From: Brachionus manjavacas
Taxonomy: Eukaryota > Rotifera > Eurotatoria > Ploima > Brachionidae
Direction: 5' to 3'
NCBI GenBank assembly: GCA_019054805.1
Contig: JAHQIY010000002.1
Location: 2,976,001-3,040,000, forward strand
Length of the DNA stretch: 64,000 nucleotides
Each line of letters starts with the position of its first letter. Position 1 is the stretch's first letter. Both the position numbers and the translations under genes were made by a program. The notes under the pieces were generated by a model that was not told where the DNA came from, did not search any database, and saw only the letters and a program-made list of their open reading frames with translations. Shown here piece after piece: positions 1 through 14,900 of the stretch.

Positions 1-620
1 TTTTTGCAGATGATTTGGCTACTTTTGTTATTTTCAAAAAGGTATGAAATCTTGAAAATATTATTAATAAGTACCTAAAAGAAGTTGAAATATGGCTTTT
101 CAAATGGAAAATGAAAATCTCTATTGAGAAGTCATGTTAAATGATCTTTGAATAAAAAACTAATGTTAAAATTAATATTAAAATTAATCTTGATCTTAAA
201 ATTAATGATAGCAATTAAAATAAAGAGGAAAAAGTCAAATTCATTTAGTCTCAGTAAATAATATCAAAAAAATATAAGTTTTTCACAATAAACTAAATCT
301 ACTAACAGTTTCAAATCGCCTTTTTGAGTTGAGTGAGAGATATGTCAGGGCAGGATTGAGTAATTCTGTTCTACTGGTCGTCAGACTGGTGGAAGAAAAT
401 AAAGAAGGTTTCGAATCAAGATATATCGAATATCTAACTCCATTGTGTAATTGCTACCTAACAATTTATTCCTTTTTTCCTGAACTATCAAATATTTAAA
501 CATGTCTTACTTCTAGTTATTTCAACATATCGTTTTTAATTTGCTTTTGACTTATATTTTTTATTTCATTTTATCTTATTTGACTTTATTTTAATATCTC
601 TATTGGGATCAATAATTTTA
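1..620 (+). mobile_element. LINE reverse-transcriptase fragment, 3' part (family 1)
   Basis: The first codons translate to FADDLATFVIFKK, the catalytic FADD box of a non-LTR reverse transcriptase, followed by a frame break (GGTATGA, stop). Bases 300-480 match 19847-20030 closely in the same orientation, including the end of the ORF and the start of the 3' UTR. It is therefore a decayed second copy of the element at 19009-20130, cut off on the left by the window edge. Several stops and deletions make it non-functional. Its right limit is approximate. Confidence 0.85.
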
Positions 621-665
621 TTTTATTTTTTCTAAAGCTTTTATCTTAATTGAAACAATGAAATT

Positions 666-1730
666 TTATAAATACTTTAATTCATTCTTAAGATCACCCA
701 AATCGATGAGCAAGCCTTGTTCCCGTTCGAACAAAATCTTATTCTCTCCAATTTTGACGCGAATCTCAGCATTTTCTTGTTTTAGTAGAGATAGATTTTT
801 TTCACACTTGGTCAACTCGGTGGAATATTTTTCATTTTCAGCTTCCAGCTCCCTTATTTGCCTCTCATAAGTCTTGAGTTTTTTTTTCAATAATTCAGGA
901 CTATTCGGATCAAACATGTCAATAGTCTTGCAATTTTTTTCCATAGTCATTCGACTGATTGTGTCTTGAGCTTTCATCAATTCTTCCATAGCCACGTCTT
1001 TCTCTCGTTTAAACACCAGCATCTCTTTAATCTAAAATTTGAGAAAAAAATAAAATGCCCCTAGTCCATGCAAATAGTCAACTCGAAATTTACATATGGG
1101 TTATTAATGTCCATTGTCTTGGCTGTTTCGTCTTTGAGCAAGTCGAATTGAGTGCTATACAAAGGAATTTTGGCTTTGAGCATTTTATTTTCTAATTGTA
1201 ATTCATTGATTTCTTTTTGTAACTGAACAATATCGAGGTCTTTTTCTTTCAATTCATATTTTAGCACATTTAAATAGTCATTCTAAATTTAAAATTTAAA
1301 TTTAAAAAAAGGTTAATTAACAACAACAAAAATCTAAATAAAAGTCTCGAACATTTTTCACTTCATTTCGACTCAGCACTAAGCCATAATCTTCAGTCTC
1401 TTGCTTCACAGGCAAACTAAGACTCGAGCTAAGGTTCTCTGACTGAGAGCTACTCGACACATCCGAGTCCTGGTAGGAATTTTTAGTATTGCGCTTGACC
1501 GTGACATCTGTTTTGGTTCGCTCATCCTCATCTTCCTCTACCTCGCTTTGCACCATGTTTATCACCAAACTGTCATCAATAGACTTGATTCTAGTTCTTT
1601 TTTCGTCGTTTTTGTCCCTTGCGAACGACAATGCGGACAAAGACTGCGAATTATAGGACTTAATCGGCTCTGGTTTGACCACATTTTCGACTAGATCGTC
1701 GATTACGTCCCTATTTTCTTCACTAGGCAT
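666..1730 (-). CDS. coiled-coil protein of unknown function, three exons
   Basis: I do not recognise this gene. The model joins exons 1730-1362, 1282-1094 and 1031-666, all in phase 0 with GT..AG ends, giving about 307 residues. The start (MPSEENRD) lies two bases after a TTTTAG acceptor, so a 5' UTR intron is likely. Residues 1-120 are acidic and Ser-rich, with clusters such as EVEEDEDE and SSSSQSENLSSSLS, and look disordered. The rest is heptad-rich coiled coil (KEKDLDIVQLQKEINELQ; KTYERQIRELEAENEKYS). The first intron is the least certain: donor GTGAAA at 1361 keeps phase, whereas nearby GTT donors would create a stop. It lies head-to-tail with LZIC on the same strand, about 300 bp downstream. 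A ciliary or centrosomal role would be a guess. Confidence 0.7.
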
Positions 1731-2021
1731 ATCTAAAATAAAAAAAAAGAAAAAAGTTGTTTCCTTTTTTGGCAATTAGTGAACAAATTCGTCTATTTCA
1801 GGACACAAATAACTCAGATTGTATTTGAATTTGTATTTAAGCAAAAATAAGCTGATAAGAAATTAGTCTCTATGGAAACAGCCTGCGATTTATTGATCAA
1901 TTAGACTAAAAACTAGAAAATGAAATACTCAAAATTATAAGTTTATTAAATGCTTTATTAAAAATTAAAAAAAAATTGAAAAACAAATTATTTAAGTACT
2001 ATTGGGTCATTGGTATAGCAA

Positions 2022-5699
<3,678 letters not shown>

Positions 5700-6467
5700 A
5701 AAATGAACACTGGTTACCATACCTTCACTAAATGAGACAAAATGACGAAAGAAATTGCGCTGGTGTTTGTTTGGCAAAAATCAGCTATTTTATTTCACAA
5801 TTAGTTGATTACGAAATAACATACATCATTTCAAAAATATAATTTATGAAAAGATAAATCTTTGGAATGCGAAATACTGCCTATAAAAAGCAATCTTTCA
5901 TCAAATTGAATGGTTAGAATTGCAATTTTTTGAACATAAGACAAAAATCGTGTCGCCTCGACACCCATCACTTTCATTCCAGCAAAATCTTGTTCAATTA
6001 TTATAAATTATTCCCTCTCAAACCAATACGTTCAGTCCCAATCACGAATATGATTCGTTACTCGAACACAAAGTCTAATTTCCCCAAAACATAACGACTA
6101 TAAATAGATGCAAAATCTACTAAACCCAATTTAGTATTTCACTTCAGCTAAAATTTCAAGTAAGATATTTTTTCTAGACTATGAAAAAAAAACTAATAAA
6201 AATGGAGAAAAAAAAGAGGGAGAGGGTTTAGCTCTTAATGTAGCATCGACGAGCATGGGGTTTAGCTCAAAAATTTTAATATGAATAAATTATGTCAATT
6301 GTAATTTTTTGTTTTGTTTATAAATTAAATAAAATATATCTAGTGTGCATTTTTTTCTCTCTATTGATCAAATCCCTAAGTAACTATCTAATTGACTTGA
6401 TATTTAAAAGTTGGATATTTTGTTGCCGAACCTTGATTGATAAACTAACTCTGAAACCATTCTAAAA
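5700..6467 (+). promoter_or_regulatory. probable promoter and 5' UTR intron upstream of TFIIE alpha
   Basis: Base composition rises from about 5700. Two good TATA boxes occur: TATAAAAAG at 5882 and TATAAATAG at 6099. About 60 bp after the second, TTCAA|GTAAGA at 6160 is a strong 5' splice site. Plausible acceptors lie near 6380 and 6410, ahead of the ATG at 6468. The simplest reading is transcription starting around 6130 with a non-coding first exon. The more distal TATA box could serve an alternative start or another small transcript. No coding frame was seen here. Confidence 0.45.
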
Positions 6468-8036
6468 ATGCAAAACGGTGCTACCACTAGTTCGACTCAA
6501 AATTACCAACAGCCAAATGAAACGCTGCAGACCCAAGTGCCGTCTGACCTAAAGACTCTCATCCGCATAGTCATGCGCAACTTCTACGGATTTGAGCTGT
6601 ACTTGTGCATGGAAATGCTGCTAATTTATCCGTGCATAAAAGAGGAAGATCTTGCCGAGCTGCTGCGCCTCGACCTCAAGCTGGTCCATCAGCATTTGGT
6701 CAACTTGAAGGCCGAAAAGTTCCTCAGCGAAAAGTCCATAATGGAGACGTCCGCAGACGGCAAGCAGACCAAGTACTCGTACTTTTTCATCAACTTTAAG
6801 ATGATTGTCAATGTGATCAAGTACAAGCTGGATCAGATACGCATGAAAATAGAGAGCGATGAGAAGCAGCTGACCACGCGCTTTCTCTTCAAGTGTGTGC
6901 AGTGTTCGAAGACGTACTCGGACCTGGACACCAAGGACATATTCTTGACGATGCGGTGCACGCACTGCGGCGGCGACATCGACGAGGACACCAGCTGCCA
7001 GCCCAAGCAGTCCGCTCGCAACCTCCTGCACAAATTCAACACCCAGATGAAGCCGGTGTTCGAGCTGCTGAGCAAGGTGGAGCACGTGCGCCTCGCCGAA
7101 TTTCTGCTGCGGCCCGAGGCGTCCGACATGTCCGAAGTGCTCGAAAAAGTCAACCCGGTGAGCTCGAACAAGTCGGCCGGCCGCTCCGCCATGCACAAAT
7201 TGGACAAGTGGTCGGGCGACAAGACCCGCAACACCGACCTGCTCGGCCAGACCCGCATCACCATCAACTTTCAGTCGAATGGCGGGCCCGGAGCGGCCAC
7301 CGCTCAAAAAAAAGACCTTCCCTCCATTCTGCTGCTGAATCGGCTGCCCGAAGAGCAGCCCAATAGCCGCGACTCTCAACTCCTCAACAGTCTCAAGTCG
7401 GCCGCCGACCAAACCATGAGCCGAGGCATGCTCGCCAAAGACACCGCCAACCTGAACCTTGTGCAAACGAACAGTGTGTCCAAACCAGTGATTAACTCGA
7501 CGATGGAGCCCACGGGCAATCTTGAAATGATCATTTGGCAAAAGCTGCTCAAACACGAGAAAAAGCAGAGCGACACATGCGCTCCAGACGCCACTGCACT
7601 CGCCACCATTAGTTTGACCAGAAAACGCTCGAATCTGAGCGATGATCAAAAGAATGAGTTTAAGAAAAGAAAATTGAATAGTGGCGGTTGGTTACTAGGC
7701 TTTAGGAAAATTTTCTTTTTTTTCTAAAATTTCACACATTTAGAATCGGATGACAAGCCGGTCAGAAATTGTCACTATAACCAGTCGTTTAGACGCAATC
7801 ACAGCGATGGCAGTGAGAATAGTGATGAGTATGACGAGGACTACGAGGACGAGCAGGCCAACTCGTCGCTCGTCGACCCCAACGAGGACATCCTGATACC
7901 CAGGGTGCTGGTGCGCAATAGGCCCGTTAGATTCGACCGCGTCAACCCCAAGCTCATCAACCAAATGAACGAGCAGGAAAAAGAGAATTACATCGAGTTG
8001 TGTCAAAAGCTGTACACGGAAATTTACGATTTATAG
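6468..8036 (+). CDS. GTF2E1: transcription initiation factor TFIIE, alpha subunit
   Basis: Exons 6468-7686 and 7744-8036 join in phase 1 (57 bp intron) to give about 503 residues, longer than the 439 of human. TFIIE alpha works in the RNA polymerase II pre-initiation complex, recruiting and stimulating TFIIH. Residues 27-125 are the winged-helix TFE/IIE domain (IRIVMRNFYGFELYLCMEML, then VNVIKYKLDQIRMKIE). A C4 zinc ribbon follows, with Cys143, Cys146, Cys164 and Cys167. A low-complexity middle region leads to an acidic segment (SDEYDEDYEDEQ) and a conserved C-terminus resembling the human PELVAQMTPEEKEAY region (INQMNEQEKENYIEL). Read without splicing, the first exon would end in an intron-encoded stop near 7727. 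The coding sequence is much richer in G+C than its surroundings. Confidence 0.96.
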
Positions 8037-8636
8037 AGCTCACACAGTCGGGCTAACAGTCTATTCCATTTTTTCTTCTTCTTTTTTTTTTGCTTAAGTG
8101 GCACTTTCGTTTAAATTATATTCCGTTCTAGCAGTGTAAATTAGGTTCTGTTTTGGATATTTTGTTATGTTTATAAATTGTGGATATATTAAGCGATTTC
8201 CGGTCTGTGATCCCGAGAAACGGGTCCGGATTACTTACTTGGTTTTTTTTTTCTTTTTTTTTTTCTTTTTTTTTTCTTTTTTTTTCTGGTTGGATTCCTC
8301 TCTATATATGACTCTTTGTTCGCTGCAGCAGCTGTTCTAGTTTAAGCTTGAAGAGAACGTGTATTCAGGATTTATTTTTTTATTAATAATTTAAATTTAA
8401 AGCAAAAAATAAAAAACGCACAAAGTTTACTGTTGAATTTTTTAAATTTATTTTAACTGAACAAAATTAATAAAAATTATAAAAAGTTTTTAACTAAAAA
8501 AATTACTATTTTTTCATTAGTTACAAAGCAATTGGCGTAACGAAGTAATTCACTTTTTTTTTTTTTCAATTATTTTGTCTGCCAAATAAAATCACATCAC
8601 AACATTATTCAACAATAAAGATTTAATCGTCTTTTT
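8037..8636 (+). other. TFIIE alpha 3' flank with poly-T/C tract
   Basis: About 200 bp of moderately mixed sequence after the stop codon, probably 3' UTR. At 8241-8287 there is a T-tract interrupted by single C residues every 10-12 bases. The rest is A+T-rich without genes. Confidence 0.55.
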
Positions 8637-9101
8637 TTGTTGCTTTTCCATCTTATTATATATAAAAAAAAATTAACTAGATATGACTATTTGAAGTGTT
8701 GGTTGCGAGCAGACCTAACCGGTGAACGCTTTTTTAAGATCAAATCACCGTTCCGTTTAAGCGATCAGAACTGGAAGAAAAAACAAAGAGTACTATATGG
8801 CAAAATGCAATTGATTCAGTAAATGATTTTGACGTTACTGATACTGAAGATGAAGATGAGCAAAGTCAGAAAATTGTAAAAGATATTATCCTTCATATAT
8901 GAGGAATAAATGGATAGAGTAGATAAGAAACTGTCAGAAGTAAAATTAGACAGCGTTAGATATAAAAATTTGTTGCATGAAAAACAGGCGCTTGAAAAAC
9001 CAAAATGCATCGATGAAACCATAAAAGAAGAAAAAAATATTTTAAGTAATGAAAGAAGTCCAGGCAAGTCACAATCAGTCACACATTCCATCTATAATTA
9101 A
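8637..9101 (+). pseudogene. decayed coding fragments, probably transposon-derived
   Basis: Three short frames follow each other with frame changes: an N-terminal piece, an acidic piece from about 8770 to 8900 (reads WQNAIDSVNDFDVTDTEDED), and a lysine-rich piece at 8910-9101 (MDRVDKKLSEVKLDSVRYKN). They could be one broken ORF with a DNA-binding domain, but I cannot place the family. A hairpin and a MITE follow directly. Confidence 0.35.
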
Positions 9102-9145
9102 GTGACCAGTCGCGGTCGCATATTTAGGACGAGGCTACTGGTCAC
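9102..9145. repeat. short inverted repeat GTGACCAGT / ACTGGTCAC
   Basis: Nine-base perfect arms at 9102-9110 and 9137-9145 around a 26-base loop, in a locally G+C-richer patch. It may be the end of a degraded DNA transposon. Confidence 0.6.
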
Positions 9146-9215
9146 CTATTACTATAGACCCATTAATTTTTGACGAAAAATTATTATATCTATTGTCAAA
9201 ATTTTTTTAGTAGTA

Positions 9216-9534
9216 CAGTACGTTTCTGAAATAAGCTGACAGCTTGCTTAAGCACATGCTCTAGAACATTTTTTTGTTCTAGCGCAGCTCTAGAGCATGT
9301 GCTAGAATATCAAGATATCATGATATCATGTTTTATCCACTAATTGTATCAATTTTTTTATCATTTGACAATAGGGGATGTTCTTTAGAATTTAATTAAT
9401 AATGTTAATTTTTTTAATAATTTATTAAAAATGCTTGCACATGCGCAAAAGAAAAAAATGAATGTTCTTGAGCATGCTTTAGAGCTGCTTAAACAGTGCT
9501 CTAAACACTGTCAACTTATTTCTGAAACGTAGTG
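9216..9534. mobile_element. Tc1/mariner-type MITE with TA target duplication
   Basis: The ends are inverted copies of CA[G/C]TACGTTTC.GAAATAAG followed by .TGACAG, about 27 bp long, flanked on both sides by TA (9214-9215 and 9535-9536). Length is 319 bp. The interior has further partial palindromes around GCTCTAGA and ATATCATGATAT and no ORF, so it is non-autonomous. Its right end directly abuts LINE sequence, so it probably inserted in that LINE copy. Confidence 0.8.
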
Positions 9535-9536
9535 TA

Positions 9537-9735
9537 GTGGTTTAAGTTTATTGAAAGCCTCTTATTGGGGAGAAGGGTATCATATTTTAGCTTCAAAATA
9601 TATCGAACTGCTGAATTTTGAATGAATTGTATTTTTTTGATGTAAGTTTCTGAGAATAAATTTAAACAAGGAAAAGTATAATCCAAGATTGATCCTATCA
9701 AAGATTTGTAAAGATTGCCCAATTTTTTGGATTTT
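9537..9735 (-). mobile_element. LINE fragment, C-terminal region (family 1)
   Basis: Minus-strand translation gives GNLYKSLIGSIL, then IKKIQFIQNSAVR and ILKLKYDT, matching the plus-strand copy at about 19680-19800 almost word for word. It is a broken antisense copy, separated from its upstream part (10257-10690) by mariner transposase sequence. Confidence 0.85.
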
Positions 9736-9860
9736 AAACTAAATCAGTTTCTAATTTGAGAGATTTTTTATTATATAAATTATTGAATTACAGTGATCTT
9801 ATAATTCATCCATCATTGGACTGAATATGAGTTTTCGAGTTTTTTAAGATTTTTGGCCTT

Positions 9861-10235
9861 TCAATCACCCTCATAAAATTTAGCATTCAAATATCCCCAA
9901 TAATCTTCGATTGGTCGTGCTTTTGGTACAATTGCTGGATTCACATCTTTGGTAACATACCTTATATTTTTATCTAACATATAATTCTTTACCATTATCG
10001 CATAATGAGATGATGCTAAGTCGGGCCAAAATACATAATTGCCATCCTGATAATATTCTTTAATCATTGGTTCAAGTCGTTTCTTAATACACTCTCCAAG
10101 GTAGACATCTTGATTGACCGCTACTAGGTACAAAATATGGTTAGCTTATTCTGCGTTGTGAAATAGCCAACCAGACCATTAATTTTTCTTCAAATTTTAC
10201 ACTTTACGGCGTCTTGTCAACGTAACTTGTATAAA
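9861..10235 (-). pseudogene. Tc1/mariner-superfamily transposase fragment (DDE domain)
   Basis: A 90-residue frame (9861-10133) contains FWPDLASSHYA, where the second catalytic Asp sits, and ARPIEDYWGYLN, the family's C-terminal catalytic region. Upstream on the same strand, in another frame, KLMVWLAISQRR corresponds to the conserved MVWG.IS segment. A frameshift and stops break the gene. No terminal inverted repeats were identified. It sits between two pieces of an antisense LINE, so it looks inserted there. Confidence 0.75.
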
Positions 10236-10256
10236 AATTTTATTTCCTGACAGAGC

Positions 10257-10690
10257 CATGTTGCCAAGAGTTAAAAGCAATCTTTAAATTCCTTTTAGGT
10301 AATTATTTATCATGTTTTCAAGATTTCCTTTCTTTTTGAAAATAAGAAAAGAAGCCAAACCATCTGCATAAAGAGAGTATTGGCATTTTTCTTTGTTTCT
10401 ATTTGGTATGCCTTTTATAAAAATGCTAAAAAGAAGAGGACCAATTACTGACCCTTGTAGAACTATTGGTTTCATAGGCTATTGATCACTAGATATCCAT
10501 TTATATTTAATCACATAGGTTATCTGCAGTGCGTCTTTGTTTTCTAAATCCTGATTGCTCATTAATAAGTAATTTATTGTTCTTAAGAAAATTATATTTT
10601 TTAGTGGAAACAATACGTTCAAGTAATTTATTTGCAAATTAAGTATTTTTCTGATCGTACTTTTAGTATTGTGAATTTCCACACAAAAAT
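10257..10690 (-). mobile_element. LINE reverse-transcriptase fragment (family 1)
   Basis: Minus strand reads VLQGSVIGPLLFSIF, NRNKEKCQYSLYADGLASF and KKKGNLENMINNYLK, matching the RT of the 19009 copy, with YADG in place of FADD. Further upstream, in a second frame, is an NEQSGFRKQR-like block. The segment between them, which should carry the first catalytic Asp, is missing. Confidence 0.85.
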
Positions 10691-10767
10691 TCTAATAGAA
10701 AAATTAAAATTCCTATTAAAAATATGGATTTTGTACTAAAGGTTTTCCTGTAAGATTTACAAATTGA

Positions 10768-10817
10768 AATCAATTTATTGAGAAATGTTTCATTAAACAT
10801 TTCCCAATAAATTGATT
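10768..10817. repeat. near-perfect 23-bp hairpin
   Basis: Arms at 10768-10790 and 10795-10817 are complementary apart from one mismatch, with a 4-base CATT loop. It sits between two LINE relics. Such a compact stem could fold as DNA cruciform or RNA; no transcript evidence is visible. Confidence 0.8.
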
Positions 10818-10829
10818 ATTTTAAACCTA

Positions 10830-11275
10830 ATTGTATGTTGCCGCATTTGAAACATGATATTATTCGAATTGAAAAGATTAATTAAAGAGCAACTAAGCTT
10901 GTCGCTGGATTAAAGAAATTAACTTATACCGAAAGACTGAAGGCTCTCTCTTTAACAACTCTAGAAAAGAGACGTGTTAGAGGTGATCTTATTCAAATTT
11001 TTAAGATAGTCCATAACTACGAGTCGGTTATCTTAAAATATGGTTTGAATTTTGCACAGAAAAGTTACGCGACAAGAGGTCATTCGCTTAAAATGGTTCG
11101 TGTAATAAGTAGAAAGTGTACACCACGAGACGTGTTTTTGACAAATAGAATTGTACCTTATTGGAATAAATTGTCTGAAAAAGCGGTCAAGGCGAAGAGT
11201 TTAAATAGTTTCAAGGGTTTTTTCGATGTAAAATTGAATGGTAGCTGCCAAAGCTTACTTTTGAGCTAAGTACTT
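10830..11275 (+). mobile_element. LINE 3' terminal ORF fragment (CR1/Rex-like)
   Basis: An open stretch reads TYTERLKALSLTTLEKRRVR, GDLIQIFKIVHN, then RDVFLTNRIVPYWNKLSEK and KSLNSFKGFFDVKL. This is the standard C-terminus of many non-LTR retrotransposon ORF2 proteins (R..FF.NR....WN.LP, then S.N.FK). One in-frame TAA occurs near 10880. The 5' part is gone. Confidence 0.8.
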
Positions 11276-11574
11276 CGGTACTGCATACATGATGCAGTTA
11301 AACTAACTACTTCTACTACTAATTGTATGTTAACTTAGAATTGAAAAATAAAATTTTAAAATCCTAATTCAAATTTGTCCATGCACTGTAATCTTTTTGA
11401 TCATTTAGACACTAAAGTTACATTAAAGTAAACAAGTTTGTCTTATTTGTGAATCATTGAATAAACTTTTATTTTGGTTAAATTGAATCTTACTAAAAAT
11501 TGATTTTTCTTTCTTATATTATTTGATTGTTGCTCTAAAATTAATTATATTATAGATTTAATGGGTCTTGTCAA

Positions 11575-11735
11575 ATATGTGATCACTTGATCACCGAAAA
11601 TGTGATCATTTTAATAATGCTGGTTTTGTGAACAATACTGATCACCAAATCGATGATCACACAATATGTGATCAAATGTTTGATCACGAGAATTTTAACT
11701 CCGATCACTAAAAAAATATAACTGATCACGCTTGA
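11575..11735. repeat. cluster of TGATCA palindromes
   Basis: About eight copies of TGATCA, mostly as TGATCAC, fall in roughly 160 bp, with further GATCACA near 12070. Copies are irregularly spaced, in both orientations and close to palindromic. This may be the subterminal region of a DNA transposon or a protein-binding array. Confidence 0.6.
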
Positions 11736-11775
11736 GTAAATTTAATTTGGATAATCTCAAACTTATAATATATAT

Positions 11776-11963
11776 TTCTTGATAAAAAGATGTCACATTA
11801 ATATTGCAATATAAATTATATGTGCTTCAGCTTTGAAATCTTTTTTATATAATCATTCTTACGCTTACTAAGCTTTAAAATTGTACCATATAAAATGAAT
11901 GATTTTTTTCTTTATAAAATATTTGAATGTGACAATATTAATGTGACATCTTTTTATCAAGAA
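11776..11963. mobile_element. MITE-like element with 31-bp perfect terminal repeats
   Basis: Bases 11776-11806 are the exact reverse complement of 11933-11963 (TTCTTGATAAAAAGATG at the outer end). The 126-bp interior has no ORF. Target duplications are not clear. Confidence 0.75.
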
Positions 11964-14900
11964 AAGTTAATGGGAAAACTTTATATTTTAATGATCAATA
12001 TATATTATAAATATTGCCACTTTATTGATACCTATTTAAATGAATCTTTAATCACATATATAAAACTTTGATCACATAAATATTTTTTAAAATATAGTTA
12101 GAAATTATTTTAGCAATTTTTTTTTAGATTTTTATTCCAATTAGAAAACAACTTACTAAAAATTATTTGATGAAACATGACTTTAATTAAAAATTGAATT
12201 TTGATGATTAACCTATTATGAAATAAAATAAATTTTAATAGAAATAAAAAAAAATGTAAAATATGAGTTAATCAAAAGTTATAATTAATTTTTGTGTTTT
12301 TAAATATTTTTATTCATCGAAAAAAGGCTTTTTTAAGTACCTTAGTATAAATTGTTCCATAGTCTACAATAAAAAATTAAAAATTTCAGATAAAAGTAAA
12401 AAATATTTTCGGATTATAGCATTAGGTAAAAAATATTATTACTCTATATTAAAATACAAAATATTAGTTTTAAGTAAGGCTTTTTAAATTATTTAAAAAC
12501 AATTAGTCACATATTAGTCATTTTTATAAACCAGTAATTGAATTTTAATCTCCAATAGAGTCTTTGAATTTTGCTGGAATATTTGTCAGCTATTTACTCG
12601 TTTTTTATTCTAAGTTTTAAATAAATTTTAACTTTCTTCTTTTTATTTAGAGAAATTTTGGTGATTTCAAATTCATCTTTTGAGTCAAATATTTTATGGG
12701 TAAGATGGCGAATTTCAAGATCGATCTAATTAAAGGAATCTAATTTATTTTGTTTCTTTTTTAAGAAAAAATGTAAAAGATAACGAGTAATATGGAAAAG
12801 AGAAAATTTCATTTTGATAATCTTATTTTGACATGACTTTACTTTAATAATATTAATTACATCTTAATTAAAACAAGTTGTCCAAATTCAGAAATTTTTA
12901 TTTTTTTTTGCTTTATTGGAAATTTTTCAAAAATATTAGAAAAAAATAATCATAAAAAAATTTTTTGTCTTTTTTTGTTGTATCATTAACTTCAACTTCA
13001 GGCCTTTTATAATTTTTTCTTAATAAAATTCTATAATAGTATGTTTATTTCTTGGAATTAACTTTACTCTTTTGTAATCTTTGATTATGGGTCAAGTTTA
13101 TTTTTAATGAACAAACGACAATTTTTAATTCAACTCTATTAAATGATTAGATTTTTTGTTAGGTGGATACTTTTCATTGAATTGATTTAAATAAAATATG
13201 AAATTTAACTTAGAGATTTTTATTATGTTTAATTAAAATTTAAAAGAAATCTGTTTGAAAAAGTATTATATTTGCTAAGATTTCAAAAAAGTTAGCTGAA
13301 TAAAATATTGAAAGCTTTTAATTTCATAAGCAACACTCAAAGCAATCTTAAAATTTGGATTGTTTCAGCATCCATATTATCATAAAGATTTTAATTTATT
13401 TTACTTTTATTGAAAAAAATTTTTATTCCAAAAATATAAAAATATTTCAAATGTTATGCCAGATTCGGCGATGATAGGAAAAATTAAATATAAAAATAAA
13501 GAATTCAAAAAAAATCTTCTTATAGAAATTAAAAAGTTTTTTTTCAATAAATACTGATTTGACAATAGAAAAACAATCCTTATAAAAAAGAAAAATTCTA
13601 AAAATACGGGAAAAAAGCACAAATTTATAAAAAATTTGATATTTTAATTAATAAATTCATCAGATATTAAAAAGGAGGACTGGTTTCGAATGGTGAATAA
13701 TTGCGGTGTAGGAGATCAATTCGATGCAGTAAGTTTTGTGTCAGATCAGAGCCGTTGCTCAAAAAGATTGAAAAGGAAATGAGCGCCTCCTCCATTATCC
13801 GCTAGAGTTAAAAAGGAATAATTATTATTTATCTTTTATTTACTAAATAGTCACTGAGTGAAAATGGTGAATTTGGTCATATCAACCCCAAATTGTTCTA
13901 AAAAAAATTTTCGAAACAAAAAATCCAGTTAACCGATCTCATTAAGGTCTTCAATACATAAAATCACCAAATAAGGTAACTGGACTTAAAAAAATATTTA
14001 AAATATTAAAAATATCAATTTTAAAACATTCTAACATAACACAACTTAATTGAAACTCATAAAATTTCATTTTTTAAAATAAATTTACGTAAAAAAGTAA
14101 TTTAAGATATATCCAATTATTTTCCAAATAAAATGACATTTCAAAAATTTTTATTTTTTTTCCAGATTTTATTTAAAGTGATGTGGAAAGTATGAAATTG
14201 AAATTTGTCAAAAAATTTGGTATTCTTTAAAGAATATTATAATATCAATAATAACTAATTTTGTAAAATTTTTTTGGTCAATAATTCTTTTACTTTGAAC
14301 TTTCTTAATAAAATAAAGCTCATTTCAAATTTTTGTTTGATATGGATTTTAATTTTTTTTGCTTAATCAACATTTTAAAGCTTTTAAATAATGAAAATTT
14401 AAATAAAGAGTGATTTTTACTAAAATTGTATTTTTATTAATTGATATTTTATTTAATTTTTTTCAAATACAAATTTATTTACCTTTTAAGGCTTTGTGTA
14501 AAGCTATTTTGACAAACTGAATTTTTCTCAATTACACAATAGCAATAAAATATATTAAACCCCAGTGAAAAGCAAATTTTTTAAAAGAAATTATTTGCAG
14601 ACACTTTAAATTTTTTTTTTTTTGAAAAAAAGAAACTAAGTTCTCTTAAAAAATTGAAAAAACTTAATTATAAATATGCTTCTGTTCTTGTTTATAAGTG
14701 TATAAAAATGTTTTATTTTAAGGACAATATTGTGTTTTAAAATAAAAACAAAACACTTTAATTTCAACAAAATAAAATTACTTCAATTAATTTTATTATT
14801 TTAGAGATTTTGAGTGCATGTCAAATATTTATTAATCCAAACGGAAAACTACGCTTTCAGAATTATATCCTGTCAAAATATTCAATTAAGAATCAAAAGC

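Noticed and set aside
6621..7649. Long minus-strand frame of 342 codons opposite TFIIE alpha
   Set aside because: Shadow of the G+C-rich coding strand; composition is Val/Leu/Arg-rich without any domain, and the plus strand has a clear family match.
13407..13622. 71-codon minus-strand frame rich in Phe and Leu
   Set aside because: Made of A/T runs; no motif and no supporting context.
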